Position numbers and translations under genes: made by a program. Below, piece after piece: positions 34,457-43,421 of a stretch of DNA of 64,000 nucleotides (the stretch's first letter is position 1; each line of letters begins with the position of its first letter). The notes beneath the pieces are model-generated. The model was given only the letters and a program-made list of their open reading frames with translations. It ran no database searches and was not told the DNA's origin. This stretch comes from DTWD01 sp963662965 (GTDB lineage: Bacteria; Acidobacteriota; Vicinamibacteria; Vicinamibacterales; UBA8438). Where the stretch lies: contig OY759970.1 of the NCBI GenBank assembly GCA_963662965.1, positions 744,001 through 808,000 of the forward strand, read 5' to 3'.

Positions 34457-35017
34457 AAGACAGCCTGTCGGGGCGTCTTGCTCGCTTACCGTATGGCCGG
34501 CGGTTCTAAGCAGCGTGCGAAGGTGCAAGACATTGGTAGAGAGACGAGCCACATTATGTTTTGCGATGTCACCGCACATTGTGATGTACCGGTAGCGTTT
34601 AACGCGCAGGTTTGCGATTACATCGATATCTGGCAGATTGACGCCTGGCGCGACGAAGTCGCCTTCTAGCCAGTCGGCGAAGGTCTCAATCCGATTGCCA
34701 AGATCGGTCGCGTCCACACCTAGTCTCGGGTCGTCGCGAACCTGCCTGAGATGGAAGATGAACGTTAAATCAGATGGGCGCGCATTGGACGGCACCTTCT
34801 TCAGGCCAAGGGGCACGGGCGCGCCCTTGAAAGCGTGAACCTCGGACAGAAAGTCACGAAGTAAGACGATGAAGAGTTGTGCGTGTTGTTCGGTCTTAAA
34901 CATGAAATTCGTTGGCTCGGCGTGATCGTTTTTCACGAACATCGCCCAATTCACCATGTCGTCAATCATCTTCCATGCAGAATTGAGGATAATTGACTCT
35001 CGCTCGATTTCATTCAT
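34136..35017 (-). CDS. Hypothetical protein with a C-terminal tail antisense to the secreted gene
   Basis: From ATG 35017 the first 170-185 residues look like a real, mixed-composition protein (MNEIERESIILNSAWKMIDD, HAEPTNFMFKTEQHAQLFIV, MCGDIAKHNVARLSTNVLHL). I do not recognise its family. The remaining 110 residues run antisense to the secreted protein gene at 33617-34456 and have poor composition. The authentic 3' end has probably been lost, and the frame simply stays open to 34136. Confidence 0.5.
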   Translation of the reverse strand: MNEIERESIILNSAWKMIDDMVNWAMFVKNDHAEPTNFMFKTEQHAQLFIVLLRDFLSEVHAFKGAPVPLGLKKVPSNARPSDLTFIFHLRQVRDDPRLGVDATDLGNRIETFADWLEGDFVAPGVNLPDIDVIANLRVKRYRYITMCGDIAKHNVARLSTNVLHLRTLLRTAGHTVSEQDAPTGCLLHPGTVGQRPVNRGVVEAMAVFGHPMIRAKVVVVLGEERDAQVWRGRAVEERIAWENEVDRLRFRVVRKSGHRLDPGCQHLIHGPVDLRRDGVDGNAARQPCRQRV

Positions 35018-35404
35018 GTGAGCCGTACCGGAATCGGTCGGAGACCGAATTCGTTGAATCAGGCTATCGCAGCCTGGGCATAGTACTGCGCTTCGAACTC
35101 TACTGCTTCCCGTCCGCGTGTCAGAATGAGCGGTTTAACCACGGGCTGCTAGGCCTGAAGCCGGTGGATGACGCCGTCGACAACGACGGCTGACTATTGC
35201 GGTACGTCCACGCTCCTCGCCGGCGAGCACGGGAACGCGACCCTTATTCGCGAAGGATTCCGAGCAGCTAATTTCAGGACTCGGCCAGCGGCGCATCCCA
35301 GAGACCAGGACGAAGTGGATGCTCTGCGCGCAGGCCTGCACGACGATCTCGTCGCCGCTACAGAGATTGTTGTCGGCCAGAAGCTGTGAAGGCCCTGAGG
35401 GCTA
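35018..35404. other. Decayed region, no supported gene
   Basis: Short frames on both strands only. A minus-strand frame (35135-35341) may belong to the same decayed ATPase gene as the fragment at 35405-35580, but no motif supports this. Confidence 0.35.
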
Positions 35405-35580
35405 CTATTGAGCTGGCGGGACTGGCTTCGTGACGCGGCCTCGGCAAGTTGCTGGAGGACGTAGATGTCGGAGCCATCCTGTGCGGCGGCTCCGAGAAAC
35501 TTGCCCATTTCGTCGATGAACAGGATCAACTCGCCGTAGGTCTTGGGTTTTGTGGCGGCGGCTTTGCTCAGTGCCGCCAT
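35405..35580 (-). pseudogene. ATPase fragment with Walker B motif
   Basis: About 57 codons from ATG 35580: AATKPKTYGELILFIDEMGK then FLGAAAQDGSDIYVLQQLAE. The LILFIDEMGKFL block is a Walker B of large AAA-type ATPases found in defence or repair loci. There is no Walker A nearby, and similarity ends at about 35410. It lies next to a tRNA 3' scrap, suggesting an old integrated element. Confidence 0.5.
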
Positions 35581-35606
35581 GAGGTTCGTCTCGGTCCAGC
35601 CACCGC

Positions 35607-35640
35607 GTGGCTGACGGGATTCGAACCCGAACCACGTGAT
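35607..35640 (-). other. tRNA 3'-end fragment (probable integration scar)
   Basis: The minus strand contains TCGGGTTCGAATCCCGT (35630-35614), a T-arm with the invariant TTCGAAT loop, then CAGCCAC as the 3' acceptor strand. No matching 5' acceptor (GTGGCTG) and no D-arm are present on the upstream side. This is what remains when an element uses a tRNA 3' end as attachment site. It is not a functional tRNA. Confidence 0.6.
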
Positions 35641-35971
35641 TTTCTAAGTTAATGATGGCAAAGGACTTCTTGCGATAACCCTTTGTCGGTCCTCACGTTC
35701 CAGCGATGCGGACGTGCTCTCCCGTCCCCTGGAGTCCCCCCGAGTCGACCCCGCGTGGCTCGCGGGACCGCCTCGCGAAGACCGGGCGGGATCGCTGGGA
35801 TACGGAGAATATCAGCACTCACGGCCAAGTCCTACGCGACGAACTGGGAGGGACCGGTAGCTGAGGTGCAAGGCAAACGCATCCCAGTCTCAAGCGACAG
35901 CGACATCATCAAGGCCCCGAAAACGCCACGTTACTTCCAGGTCTAAGCTGTCGTCGTGTTCCGGGAGAACG
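35641..35971. other. Intergenic, nothing recognised
   Basis: 330 bp between the tRNA scrap and an IS3-type fragment. A plus-strand frame at 35683-35946 is open but resembles nothing known. Confidence 0.4.
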
Positions 35972-36130
35972 TCAGTCGCTGTCGGTTCTCAGCCGCGCGC
36001 GCCCTCCGTCATCCGAGCCAGCCCTGAGCTGCGCCGTGAACTCGGCTGGCGTCAGATAGCCCAGGCTCGAGTGTGGTCGCACCTCGTTGTAGTGCTGTCG
36101 CCACTGCTCGATCCCGACCTTCGCGTCCAT
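35972..36130 (-). pseudogene. IS3-family OrfB C-terminal fragment
   Basis: 52 codons ending at TGA 35972: GIEQWRQHYNEVRPHSSLGY and LTPAEFTAQL. This is the conserved end of IS3-family integrase-core transposases. It is a different IS3 type from the one at 12.9-14.2 kb. The catalytic core is missing. Confidence 0.85.
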
Positions 36131-36207
36131 GCGGTTCCGATGGCTCCCTCACTTTCCGAGGGCGCCATTCTCTCAAGCGTCAGCTGGCCCGAAAAACGGC
36201 AGGCAGG

Positions 36208-36660
36208 TCAGGGCCATAGGAGTTGACCGTATGCGAAGATCGAAGCGACCCACTGGGGCTCCAGCCGCATCGTGTGGCTGCGATCTGGCGAGAGCTGGTC
36301 CGCCGGGTGCAGGTCGCGCTCACGCACGAAGACGAGACGCCCTCTTGCCATGCCGGTGAAGCGCATTCCTCCGAATCCGACCTTGGCGCAGCCGCCGGTG
36401 TCGTCCGCCGAGACGACTTGATCGGTGGGCAGCGACACTCGGAGCCTGCCCGGGAATAGGACGAACGTGCCGGGTGGACCGTTGCCCAGGATCGGGAACT
36501 GCGAGGGGCGGTCGCGTTCCACGACGAGCGACGACGGCGCGGCGAAGGCAATCAGGAGGGGAATGGCCACGCGCGCGGCGTCTGCGGTGCGCGAACGTGA
36601 CGGTCCGGGCGCCCTATTCGCGTTCGCAGTCCTGAGGCGCATGATCTCGTTGCGAGCCAT
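36208..36660 (-). CDS. Hypothetical protein, possibly exported
   Basis: 150 residues from ATG 36660 (MARNEIMRLRTANANRAPGP). A moderately hydrophobic stretch (ARVAIPLLIAFAAPSSLVV, about residues 28-46) could be a membrane anchor or signal. The rest is beta-rich with no recognised motif. The gene lies between IS fragments and may be truncated. Longer upstream codons belong to an IS5-B remnant. Confidence 0.4.
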   Translation of the reverse strand: MARNEIMRLRTANANRAPGPSRSRTADAARVAIPLLIAFAAPSSLVVERDRPSQFPILGNGPPGTFVLFPGRLRVSLPTDQVVSADDTGGCAKVGFGGMRFTGMARGRLVFVRERDLHPADQLSPDRSHTMRLEPQWVASIFAYGQLLWP

Positions 36661-36713
36661 GTCTGATTCATACAACAAGACCGGTCGCTGCCAGTGTACT
36701 GGAAGCGGCCAAA

Positions 36714-36790
36714 GGTGTGGCTCCTGCGGAGGGTCACAAGAAATACGGGCCAAACCGCCCCACCCGTCGCGGGTCTTCATGCAACAACGC
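36714..36790 (-). mobile_element. IS5-type B 5' end fragment
   Basis: About 77 bp matching the leader and terminal repeat of the IS5-B element at 23950-24031: GTGTGGCTCCTGCGG, CGGGCCAAACCGCCCC and TTCATGCAACAACGC. The transposase coding part is absent. Confidence 0.7.
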
Positions 36791-36809
36791 CTCGATCTAC
36801 ACAGAATCC

Positions 36810-39061
36810 CTATCTGAGTGTCGCCTTGGACACCAGCCATTCATCGAGCTTCGACCAGCGCCGCCGGCCGGAGACATTCTTTACCGCGATGGCGGCGGCC
36901 TTCTTCTGGCCGACCAGCACGACGAGCCGCTTGCCGCGCGTGATGCCGGTGTAGAGCAGATTGCGCTGCAGCATGGCGTAGTGCTGTGTCAGCACCGGGA
37001 TGACCACGGCGGGGTATTCCGAGCCCTGGCTCTTGTGGATCGTCGCCGCATAGGCGAGCACCAACATGTCTAGTTCGCCGAAGCCGTACGCGATGCGGCG
37101 GCCGTCGAACTCGGCGATTAGCTCTCCCTCCTCGACATTGACGCCTTCCACGGTGCCGATGTCGCCGTTGTAGACGTCCTTGTCGTAGTCGTTCTCGATC
37201 TGCATGACCTTGTCGCCGGGCGAGAAGGTCCAGCCGAAGCGCTCGACCTTCTCCTCGCCGGCGGGGTTCAGCGCCGCCTGTGCAACTCGACATTGAGCGA
37301 CCTCGCGCCGGCGCCGCCCCGGTTCATCGGGCACAGCACCTGGATGTCGCGCACCGGATCGAGGCCAAACCGGCGGGGAATGCGCTCGCGGACCAGGGTC
37401 AGGATGCGCTCCACCGCCTGTTCGGGGTCTTCCGCCGGCACGAAGTAGAAGTCGCTCTCGCCCTCCCCCGCGTCGAACTCCGGCATCTGGCCCGCGTTGA
37501 TCCGATGCGCATTGATGACGATCCGGCTCTTGGCCGCCTGCCGGAACACGTCGGTCAGGCGCACGACCGGAATCGCACCGGATCCGATGATGTCCGCGAG
37601 CACCTGGCCGGGGCCAACCGAGGGCAACTGGTCAATGTCGCCGACAAGCAGCAGGGCGGCATGATCGGGCACGGCTTGCAGCAACGCTTGCATCAGCAGG
37701 ACATCGACCATCGAGCTTTCGTCCACCACGAGCAGGTCGCACTTGAGCGGGTTGTCCTCGTTGCGGCGGAAGCCGAAGGTCTTGGGATCAACCTCCAGCA
37801 GCCGGTGAATGGTCTTGGCCTCCATGCCGGTGGCCTCCGACATGCGCTTGGCGGCCCGGCCCGTGGGCGCGCACAGCCGGAGTGTCACGGCCTTGGCCTG
37901 CAGGATCCGCAGAATGGTCTTGACGATGGTGGTCTTGCCCACACCAGGACCGCCGGTGATCACCGTCGTCTTCGAGCGCAGCGCGAGGCGCACGGCTTCG
38001 GCCTGACTGTCGGCCAGGGTTAGGCCGGTGCGGGCCTCGGCCCAGGGCAGCGCCTTGGCCGGGTTGATTTCCGACCAGGGCAAGGGTCCGCCGGTCACAC
38101 GGCGCAGGTGTCCAGCGACCGCCCGTTCGGCATGATAGAGCCCGCTCAGAAAGACGCACCGGGTGCCGGCCACGCTGTCGGCGGTCACGGTCTGCGCGGC
38201 CAGTTCCATCTCCAGCGCCGAGGCGATGAGATCTTCCGGCACGTCGAGCAGCTTCACCGCAAGCGTGTTCAGCTCCGCAGTGGGCAATCCGCAATGGCCA
38301 TCGCCCATGGCCTCGGTCAGCGCGAACGCGATCCCGGCGCGCACCCGGATCATCGCGGTCTTCTCGATGCCGAGTCGTTCCGCGATCAGATCGGCGGTAC
38401 GGAAGCCGATGCCCCTGATGTCGCGGGCCAGCCGGTAGGGGTTCTCGCTCAGGACCTGCACGGCATCGGCGCCGTAGGTCTTGAAGATGCGCACCGCGCG
38501 GGCCGTGCCGACGCCGTGCTGGTGCAGGAACACCATGATCTCGCGGATCCTCTTCTGGTCCGCCCAGGCCGCGGTGATCCTGTCGGCCCGCTTCGGACCG
38601 ATCCCCACGACCTCGCGCAGACGCGCCGGACTGGCCTCGATGATGTCGAAGACGTCCGTGCCGAACAGGCGGACCATCCGCGTGGCATAGACCGGGCCGA
38701 TGCCCCGGATCATGCCGGAGCCAAGATATTTTTCGATGCCTTCCACCGACGAGGGGGCGGAGGCTTTCAAGAAACGCACGCGGAATTGCAGCCCGTGCGT
38801 CCGGTCGTTGGTCCATTCGCCTGAGGCGGTGATCCATTCGCCGGCCGAAATCGTCGCGGCGTGGCCCACCGCGGTGACGAGATCGCGGTGGCCGCGGGCC
38901 TTGATACGGAGCACGCAGAAGCCGGTCTCGGGGTTGTGGAAGGTGACCCGCTCGACGAGGCCGGCCAGCACCTCGCGGCCAGGTGCGCCGTCTCGTCGGC
39001 CGGCTTGGTCGGCGGGGGTGCGGTCGCGGTGGTCAGCGGACGGGTTCGGGCCGGGGGTCAT
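36810..39061 (-). pseudogene. recD2: RecD2-like helicase, second copy with 2-bp frameshift
   Basis: From ATG 39061 the frame encodes 597 residues with all N-terminal domains and Walker A (ITGGPGVGKTTIVKT), Walker B (LLVVDESSMVD) and DIDQLPSVGPGQ. It ends early at 37268 (LNVELHRRR). The C-terminal part continues in another frame (ALNPAGEEKVERFGWTFSPG to 36810), with TIHKSQGSEYPAVVIPV and YTGITRGKRLVVLVG. The break is a CA duplication: TTGCACAGGCG where TTGCAGGCG would keep the frame (about 37285). It is roughly 65-70 percent identical by eye to the intact copy. A frameshift or a sequencing error cannot be told apart here. Confidence 0.8.
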
Positions 39062-39197
39062 GGGCGTGAACTGTCATCGGAGCCTGTGACGTGATGACCT
39101 GCTTCAATACCGGTGCACGGCACTGACGCCCCTATATGTCAAGACACACATTCAGGCAGCGTGTGCGACGTCTCGACGAGCGCGGAAGTCTGTCATG

Positions 39198-40395
39198 GGT
39201 GCTTCCGCAATCAACTGTTGGCGTCCAGTCCCTAACCCACCTACATGCTACAGTTTGGGCCGACATTTGAGCGCCTCAGCACTCTCGTCGACAAGGCCCG
39301 CACAGTGAAGAAACCACGCTGTCTCAACCCCACGTGTTCGTTGCACGGAAACGTCGAGTCCACAGGCATCATCCGCTACGGATTCTACAGAACCACAGCC
39401 GGGAAACGGCGTCGCTACCGGTGCATCGGGTGCGGACAGACGTTCTCGACGACGAAAGGCACGCCCTATTACCGCCTCCAGCATCGCCGAGCGACGTTCG
39501 ACAGTGTCGTCACGCTGCGCGTCGAGGGGGTCAGTCTGTCGGCGATTGCCCGGATCGAACGGCTGGCCTGGAACACCGTCGCCCGCTGGCTCGAGCGGGC
39601 TGCCGCCGTGTGTCGCCACTTTAGCCACGGCAGGACCACCGGCTTCGTCGCCACAGAGCTGCAGGCCGACGAGATCCGGTCGTTCACCGGGGGGAAGACG
39701 CGGCCGGCGTGGGTGTTCGCGGCGATTGAGGTCTGGTCGCGTCTCTGGACGTCGACTGTCGTCGGGCGACGCAGCTACCGGAACACCCTGGCGCTCGTTC
39801 GTGACGTCGCGACGCGCATGAAGTTCGCAGCAGGTCCCTTGATCGTCACCGACGGCTTCGAGTTCTACGGGACGGTCATCCGTCGGGTCTTCGGTCCCGC
39901 GGCGCTCTACGCGCAGGTGATCAAGACGCGTCGCCATGACCGCGTGGTGCGGGTCGAACGGCGCGCGGTCATCGGCGCCGCCTGGCGATTGGACCAGGCG
40001 CTTACGCACTCGGCGGATTCGTCGACGGTGAACACGTCGTTCATCGAACGGTTGAATCTGACCATCCGGCAGAGTTCGGCCTACCTGTCAAGACGGACGC
40101 TCTCCCATGCGCGGTCGACGGACACGCTCGAGGCGCACCTCGAACTGCTGCGCTGCTACTACAACTTCGTTCGACCCCATGGGGCGCTGAAGTTCGGACG
40201 CGAGACGCGGACTCCCGCGATGCAGGCAGGACTCGCCACGCGGCGGCTGACCCTGCGGGACATCTTCGTGTCTCTGCGGAGCCTTGTTTCGTCGCTGAGC
40301 GACGTGCTGACGCTCGCTAACTCGCGCAGGATGGCCGCCGCAACCGTCATGTACATGCCGGTTGCGGCGTAATAACACTTGATGACGGAAGCACC
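39198..40395 (+). mobile_element. IS1-like element, copy 2
   Basis: A 1198-bp unit between GGTGCTTCCGCAATCAACTG (39198-39217) and a right end at 40374-40395 that starts AACACTTGATGACGGAAG. The inverted repeats match at 19 of 22 positions. The 166-bp MITE at 21772 shares these ends. It truncates an IS6 type B gene on its right side. Confidence 0.8.
39245..40372 (+). CDS. IS1-like transposase, copy 2
   Basis: A 375-residue paralogue of the protein at 20365. It has paired cysteines (CLNPTCSLHG, RRYRCIGCGQTF), a helix-turn-helix (GVSLSAIARIERLAWNTVAR), and a core with Asp in ATELQADEIRSF, Asp in LIVTDGFEFYG and Glu in NTSFIERLNLTIRQ. Start codon uncertain: ATG 39245 gives a 20-residue extension before the first cysteines. 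Intact. Confidence 0.75.
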   Translation: MLQFGPTFERLSTLVDKARTVKKPRCLNPTCSLHGNVESTGIIRYGFYRTTAGKRRRYRCIGCGQTFSTTKGTPYYRLQHRRATFDSVVTLRVEGVSLSAIARIERLAWNTVARWLERAAAVCRHFSHGRTTGFVATELQADEIRSFTGGKTRPAWVFAAIEVWSRLWTSTVVGRRSYRNTLALVRDVATRMKFAAGPLIVTDGFEFYGTVIRRVFGPAALYAQVIKTRRHDRVVRVERRAVIGAAWRLDQALTHSADSSTVNTSFIERLNLTIRQSSAYLSRRTLSHARSTDTLEAHLELLRCYYNFVRPHGALKFGRETRTPAMQAGLATRRLTLRDIFVSLRSLVSSLSDVLTLANSRRMAAATVMYMPVAA

Positions 40396-40700
40396 AATCA
40401 GCGCACCAACGCCGCGCGCCACAGGTACTGCTGCCGCCCTTGGATGTTCACGAATAGCTCGTCGAGATGCCACGTATCCCCCTGCCGCCCGCGCCGGCGC
40501 CGCAACCGCCGCGCATAGACGGGACCGAACCGCCCACACCATTGGCGGATGGTTTCGTACGTGACGGTGATGCCGCGCTGGGCGAGCAGATCCTCCACAT
40601 CCCGGAAGCTGAGACCGAAGCGGTGGTAGAGCCAGACGGCGTGACTGATAATGTCGGGCGGAAAGCGGTAGCCGTGATAGCTCGGCAGGTGACTCGTCAT
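40396..40700 (-). pseudogene. IS6 type B transposase, 5' half
   Basis: From ATG 40700: MTSHLPSYHGYRFPPDIISH, then GLSFRDVEDLLAQRGI and GDTWHLDELFVNIQG with the first catalytic Asp. It ends at 40398 where the IS1-like element begins. Type B sequence is also found in the hybrid gene at 26771-27551. Confidence 0.85.
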
Positions 40701-40722
40701 CGGCTCACTGTCCCACGCACGG

Positions 40723-40742
40723 CCTTAACCTGACAATGCCCC
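40723..40742 (-). repeat. IS6 type B terminal repeat
   Basis: The minus strand reads GGGGCATTGTCAGGTTAAGG, 23 bp upstream of the type B transposase start. It is similar to the ends of the MITE-like unit at 1640-1761 (GGGTATTGTCAAGTTAAG). Confidence 0.65.
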
Positions 40743-40800
40743 AGCGAGCAAGGGACGTCAGGACTGGCCGATCGCGTTTGCGTCGCAGTATCATGCGCCG

Positions 40801-41997
40801 GTGCGCATCCTGGTTGCCGACAAACTGGCCGATTTCTACCTGAGCAAGCTGCGTGAGCACGGCGAGGTCGACTCCCGACCCGAGTTGCAAGGCGATGCCC
40901 TTACCAACGCCATCGGAGATGCCACCGTGTTGGTGGTGAGATCCACGCGGGTCACCGGGGCCACTCTGGACGCGGGGTCGCGACTCGGGCTGATTGTCCG
41001 CGCCGGCGCGGGAGTCAACACCATCGACGTACGGGCGGCCTCCGAGCGTGGCGTGTACGTCGCCAACTGCCCAGGCAAGAACGCCGCCGCCGTCGCCGAG
41101 CTGGCCATCGGGCTGCTCATCAGTCTGGATCGGAAAATCGGCGAAGCCTCGACCGAGCTTCGCAACGGCGCCTGGAAGAAAGCCGAGTACGGCAAGGCCC
41201 ACGGCCTGTGCGGTCGGGTGCTGGCGGTCGCCGGGCTGGGCTCGGTCGGCCAGCTGGTCGTATCGCGCGCGCTTGCTCTGGGGATGTGCGTGCGCGGCTT
41301 GTCACGCTCGCTCGACGACGCGCGTGCCGCGGAGCTCGGTATCCAGCGAGCCGCATCGCTGGTGGACCTGACCGACGGGGCCTACGCGCTCAGCCTGCAC
41401 CTGCCGCTGACCGACGGGACCCGGGGCTGCATTGGCGACGATGTGCTGAATGGTCTGCGCGAGGGCGGTTTGCTGATCAACACCGCGCGAGGGGAGCTGC
41501 TCGACCTCAAGGCTGTGCGATGCGCGGTTGAAGGCCGAGGTCTACGCGTGGCCGCGGATGCGCACACCGGCGAGCCGTCTTCGGGAAAGGCCGACTTCAC
41601 TCCTCCACTCGCGAAGCTGCGCGGCACCGTCTGCACGCCCCACATCGGCGCCTCCACGGCGCAGGCACAGGAGGCGGTGGCCGAGGAAGCCGTGCGCATC
41701 GTGGGCGCGTTCGCCGCCGGGGGCTCGGTCCCCAACTGCGTCAACCTGACCGTGCGATCGCCCGCGCGCTGGCAGATCGTAGTGCGTCACCACGATCGCG
41801 TCGGCGTGCTGGCCAGCGTGCTCAACCTCCTGAAGGAAAACGAGATCAACGTTCAGGAGGTCGACAACCGCATCTTCGACGGAGCCAAGGCCGCGGTCTG
41901 CCGGATTCTGCTGGACGACCGCCCTGCCGAGGAGTTGCTGGTCCGGCTGCAGAGCGAAGACGACGTGCTCCACGTTGAGCTGACCGAGCGCAGCTAG
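40801..41997 (+). CDS. serA: D-3-phosphoglycerate dehydrogenase-like protein with ACT domain
   Basis: A 398-residue D-isomer 2-hydroxyacid dehydrogenase starting with GTG 40801. It has the NAD-binding motif LAVAGLGSVGQLVV (about residues 140-153), the substrate Arg in INTARGELLD, and the catalytic His in CTPHIGAST. A C-terminal ACT-type regulatory domain (about 325-398; HHDRVGVLASVLNLLKENEI) normally binds serine. The expected reaction is the first step of serine synthesis, 3-phosphoglycerate to 3-phosphohydroxypyruvate. The motif around the catalytic Glu is RVAADAHTGEPSS rather than the usual DVF-EP, so another 2-hydroxyacid substrate is possible. It is hemmed in by IS elements on both sides. 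Confidence 0.8.
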   Translation: MRILVADKLADFYLSKLREHGEVDSRPELQGDALTNAIGDATVLVVRSTRVTGATLDAGSRLGLIVRAGAGVNTIDVRAASERGVYVANCPGKNAAAVAELAIGLLISLDRKIGEASTELRNGAWKKAEYGKAHGLCGRVLAVAGLGSVGQLVVSRALALGMCVRGLSRSLDDARAAELGIQRAASLVDLTDGAYALSLHLPLTDGTRGCIGDDVLNGLREGGLLINTARGELLDLKAVRCAVEGRGLRVAADAHTGEPSSGKADFTPPLAKLRGTVCTPHIGASTAQAQEAVAEEAVRIVGAFAAGGSVPNCVNLTVRSPARWQIVVRHHDRVGVLASVLNLLKENEINVQEVDNRIFDGAKAAVCRILLDDRPAEELLVRLQSEDDVLHVELTERS

Positions 41998-42024
41998 TCT
42001 AGCTGCCCGCTTCGTCGAGCAGAG

Positions 42025-43372
42025 GTGTGGGTGGCGAATTACTACTCAGCCCGCAATCCGTTGAGATTATCAAGTTTGGTGATCCTGGGAGTGGTCGCTA
42101 GGATGTTCCGATGCGCGACCCGCGCATCCTGCTGGTGCACCTGATCGCCACCCTGGCCCGGCTGATGGGCCCCGGCGGCCTGCGGTCTGTCGTGGCTGAA
42201 TCGGTCTTGGTCAAGCAGCAACTGCTCATTCTGAATCGCTCGCGGCACCGGGCGCCGAATCTCTGCGCGTCGGATCGGATCCTCGCCGGCGTGTGTGCAC
42301 TGTTCATGCGCCCGGCCCGGGTGATTCGCTCAGCGATCGTGCTGAGACCGTCGACGATCCTGGAGTTCCATCGGGCTCTGCGCACCCGCAAGTACCGCTG
42401 GCTGTTTTCACCCAAGCGCCGTCGCACCGGCCCCCAAGGACCGTCCAAAGCACTGGTCGATGCCATCGTCGACATGAAGCGGCGCAACCCCAGGTGGGGC
42501 TGTCCGCGGATCGCCCAACAGATCGCGCTCGCCTTTGCGGTCGACATCGACAAGGACGTGGTGCGCCGAGTGCTCGCTACGCACTATCGACCGGCACCCC
42601 ACTCGGGTGGTCCGTCCTGGCTGACGTTCCTGGGGCATGCGAAGGATAGCCTGTGGAGCATCGACCTGTTCCGGTGCGAGTCGGCGATCCTGCGAAGCCA
42701 TTGGGTGCTGGTAGTGATGGACCACTACACGCGGCGGATCGTCGGCTTTGGCATCCATGCTGGAACCGTGGATGGCCGGGCCCTGTGCCGTATGTTCAAC
42801 CATGCGATTCGAGGGCTCTCGCGTCCGAAGCGCCTCAGCTCCGACCACGACCCGCTGTATCGGTTTCACCAATGGCGCGCCAACCTGCGGGTGCTGCAGG
42901 TGACCGAGGTGAAGAGTGTGCCGTATGTGCCGCTGTCGCATCCGTTTGTCGAACGGTTGATCGGCACGCTGCGACGAGAATGCGTGGATCAGCTGCTGTT
43001 CTGGTCGGCGTCGGACTTGGAAGACAAACTGGTGGCCTTCCAGGACTTCTACAATGCGCATCGGGCCCATGCGTCGTTGGACGGGCGGACGCCCGTCCCG
43101 ATACGAAAGGATGTCGCACGGCTCGACCGCTACCGATGGGACGCGCATTGCCGTGGTCTCTATCAGACGCCGATCGCGGCGTGACATCTGACCAGCGAAG
43201 ACGGTGGCGAGCGGGTCGACGCGCCCGCGTTCGACGTCTATCGCGACACAGCAGGGCAGTGCGTCAGCTGCACGCCTTACTCATGCCATCGCGACAACTT
43301 CGCGGGGGACTCCCGGCTCACGGGACCCGAAGATCGAACGATGTCGGATTCCTACGAATTCGCCACCCACAC
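42025..43372 (+). mobile_element. Integrase-core IS element with 16-bp ends
   Basis: A 1348-bp unit with perfect inverted repeats GTGTGGGTGGCGAATT at 42025-42040 and 43357-43372. It encloses one transposase gene. A solo copy of the left end is at 28631-28713. Confidence 0.8.
42111..43184 (+). CDS. Integrase-core (DDE) transposase
   Basis: A 357-residue protein: N-terminal helical region, then the integrase core with Asp in SLWSIDLFRCESA, Asp in RLSSDHDPLYRFH and Glu in HPFVERLIGTLRRE, ending with the FYNAHRAHASLDGRTP block. This type is common as IS481/ISNCY-like transposases of acidobacteria and proteobacteria. No frame damage, both ends present: likely active. Confidence 0.8.
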   Translation: MRDPRILLVHLIATLARLMGPGGLRSVVAESVLVKQQLLILNRSRHRAPNLCASDRILAGVCALFMRPARVIRSAIVLRPSTILEFHRALRTRKYRWLFSPKRRRTGPQGPSKALVDAIVDMKRRNPRWGCPRIAQQIALAFAVDIDKDVVRRVLATHYRPAPHSGGPSWLTFLGHAKDSLWSIDLFRCESAILRSHWVLVVMDHYTRRIVGFGIHAGTVDGRALCRMFNHAIRGLSRPKRLSSDHDPLYRFHQWRANLRVLQVTEVKSVPYVPLSHPFVERLIGTLRRECVDQLLFWSASDLEDKLVAFQDFYNAHRAHASLDGRTPVPIRKDVARLDRYRWDAHCRGLYQTPIAA

Positions 43373-43421
43373 GCCATCTGACAGACGGTCCCACAACCTG
43401 CAGCGAGGGTCCCGCCCAGGT

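Noticed and set aside
35607..35640. A complete tRNA gene
   Set aside because: Only the T-arm and 3' acceptor strand are present; no D-arm or 5' acceptor strand can be paired.
36662..36790. A MITE between GATTCATACAACAAG and the IS5-B end
   Set aside because: The two end-like sequences point the same way instead of being inverted, so they do not form a transposable unit.
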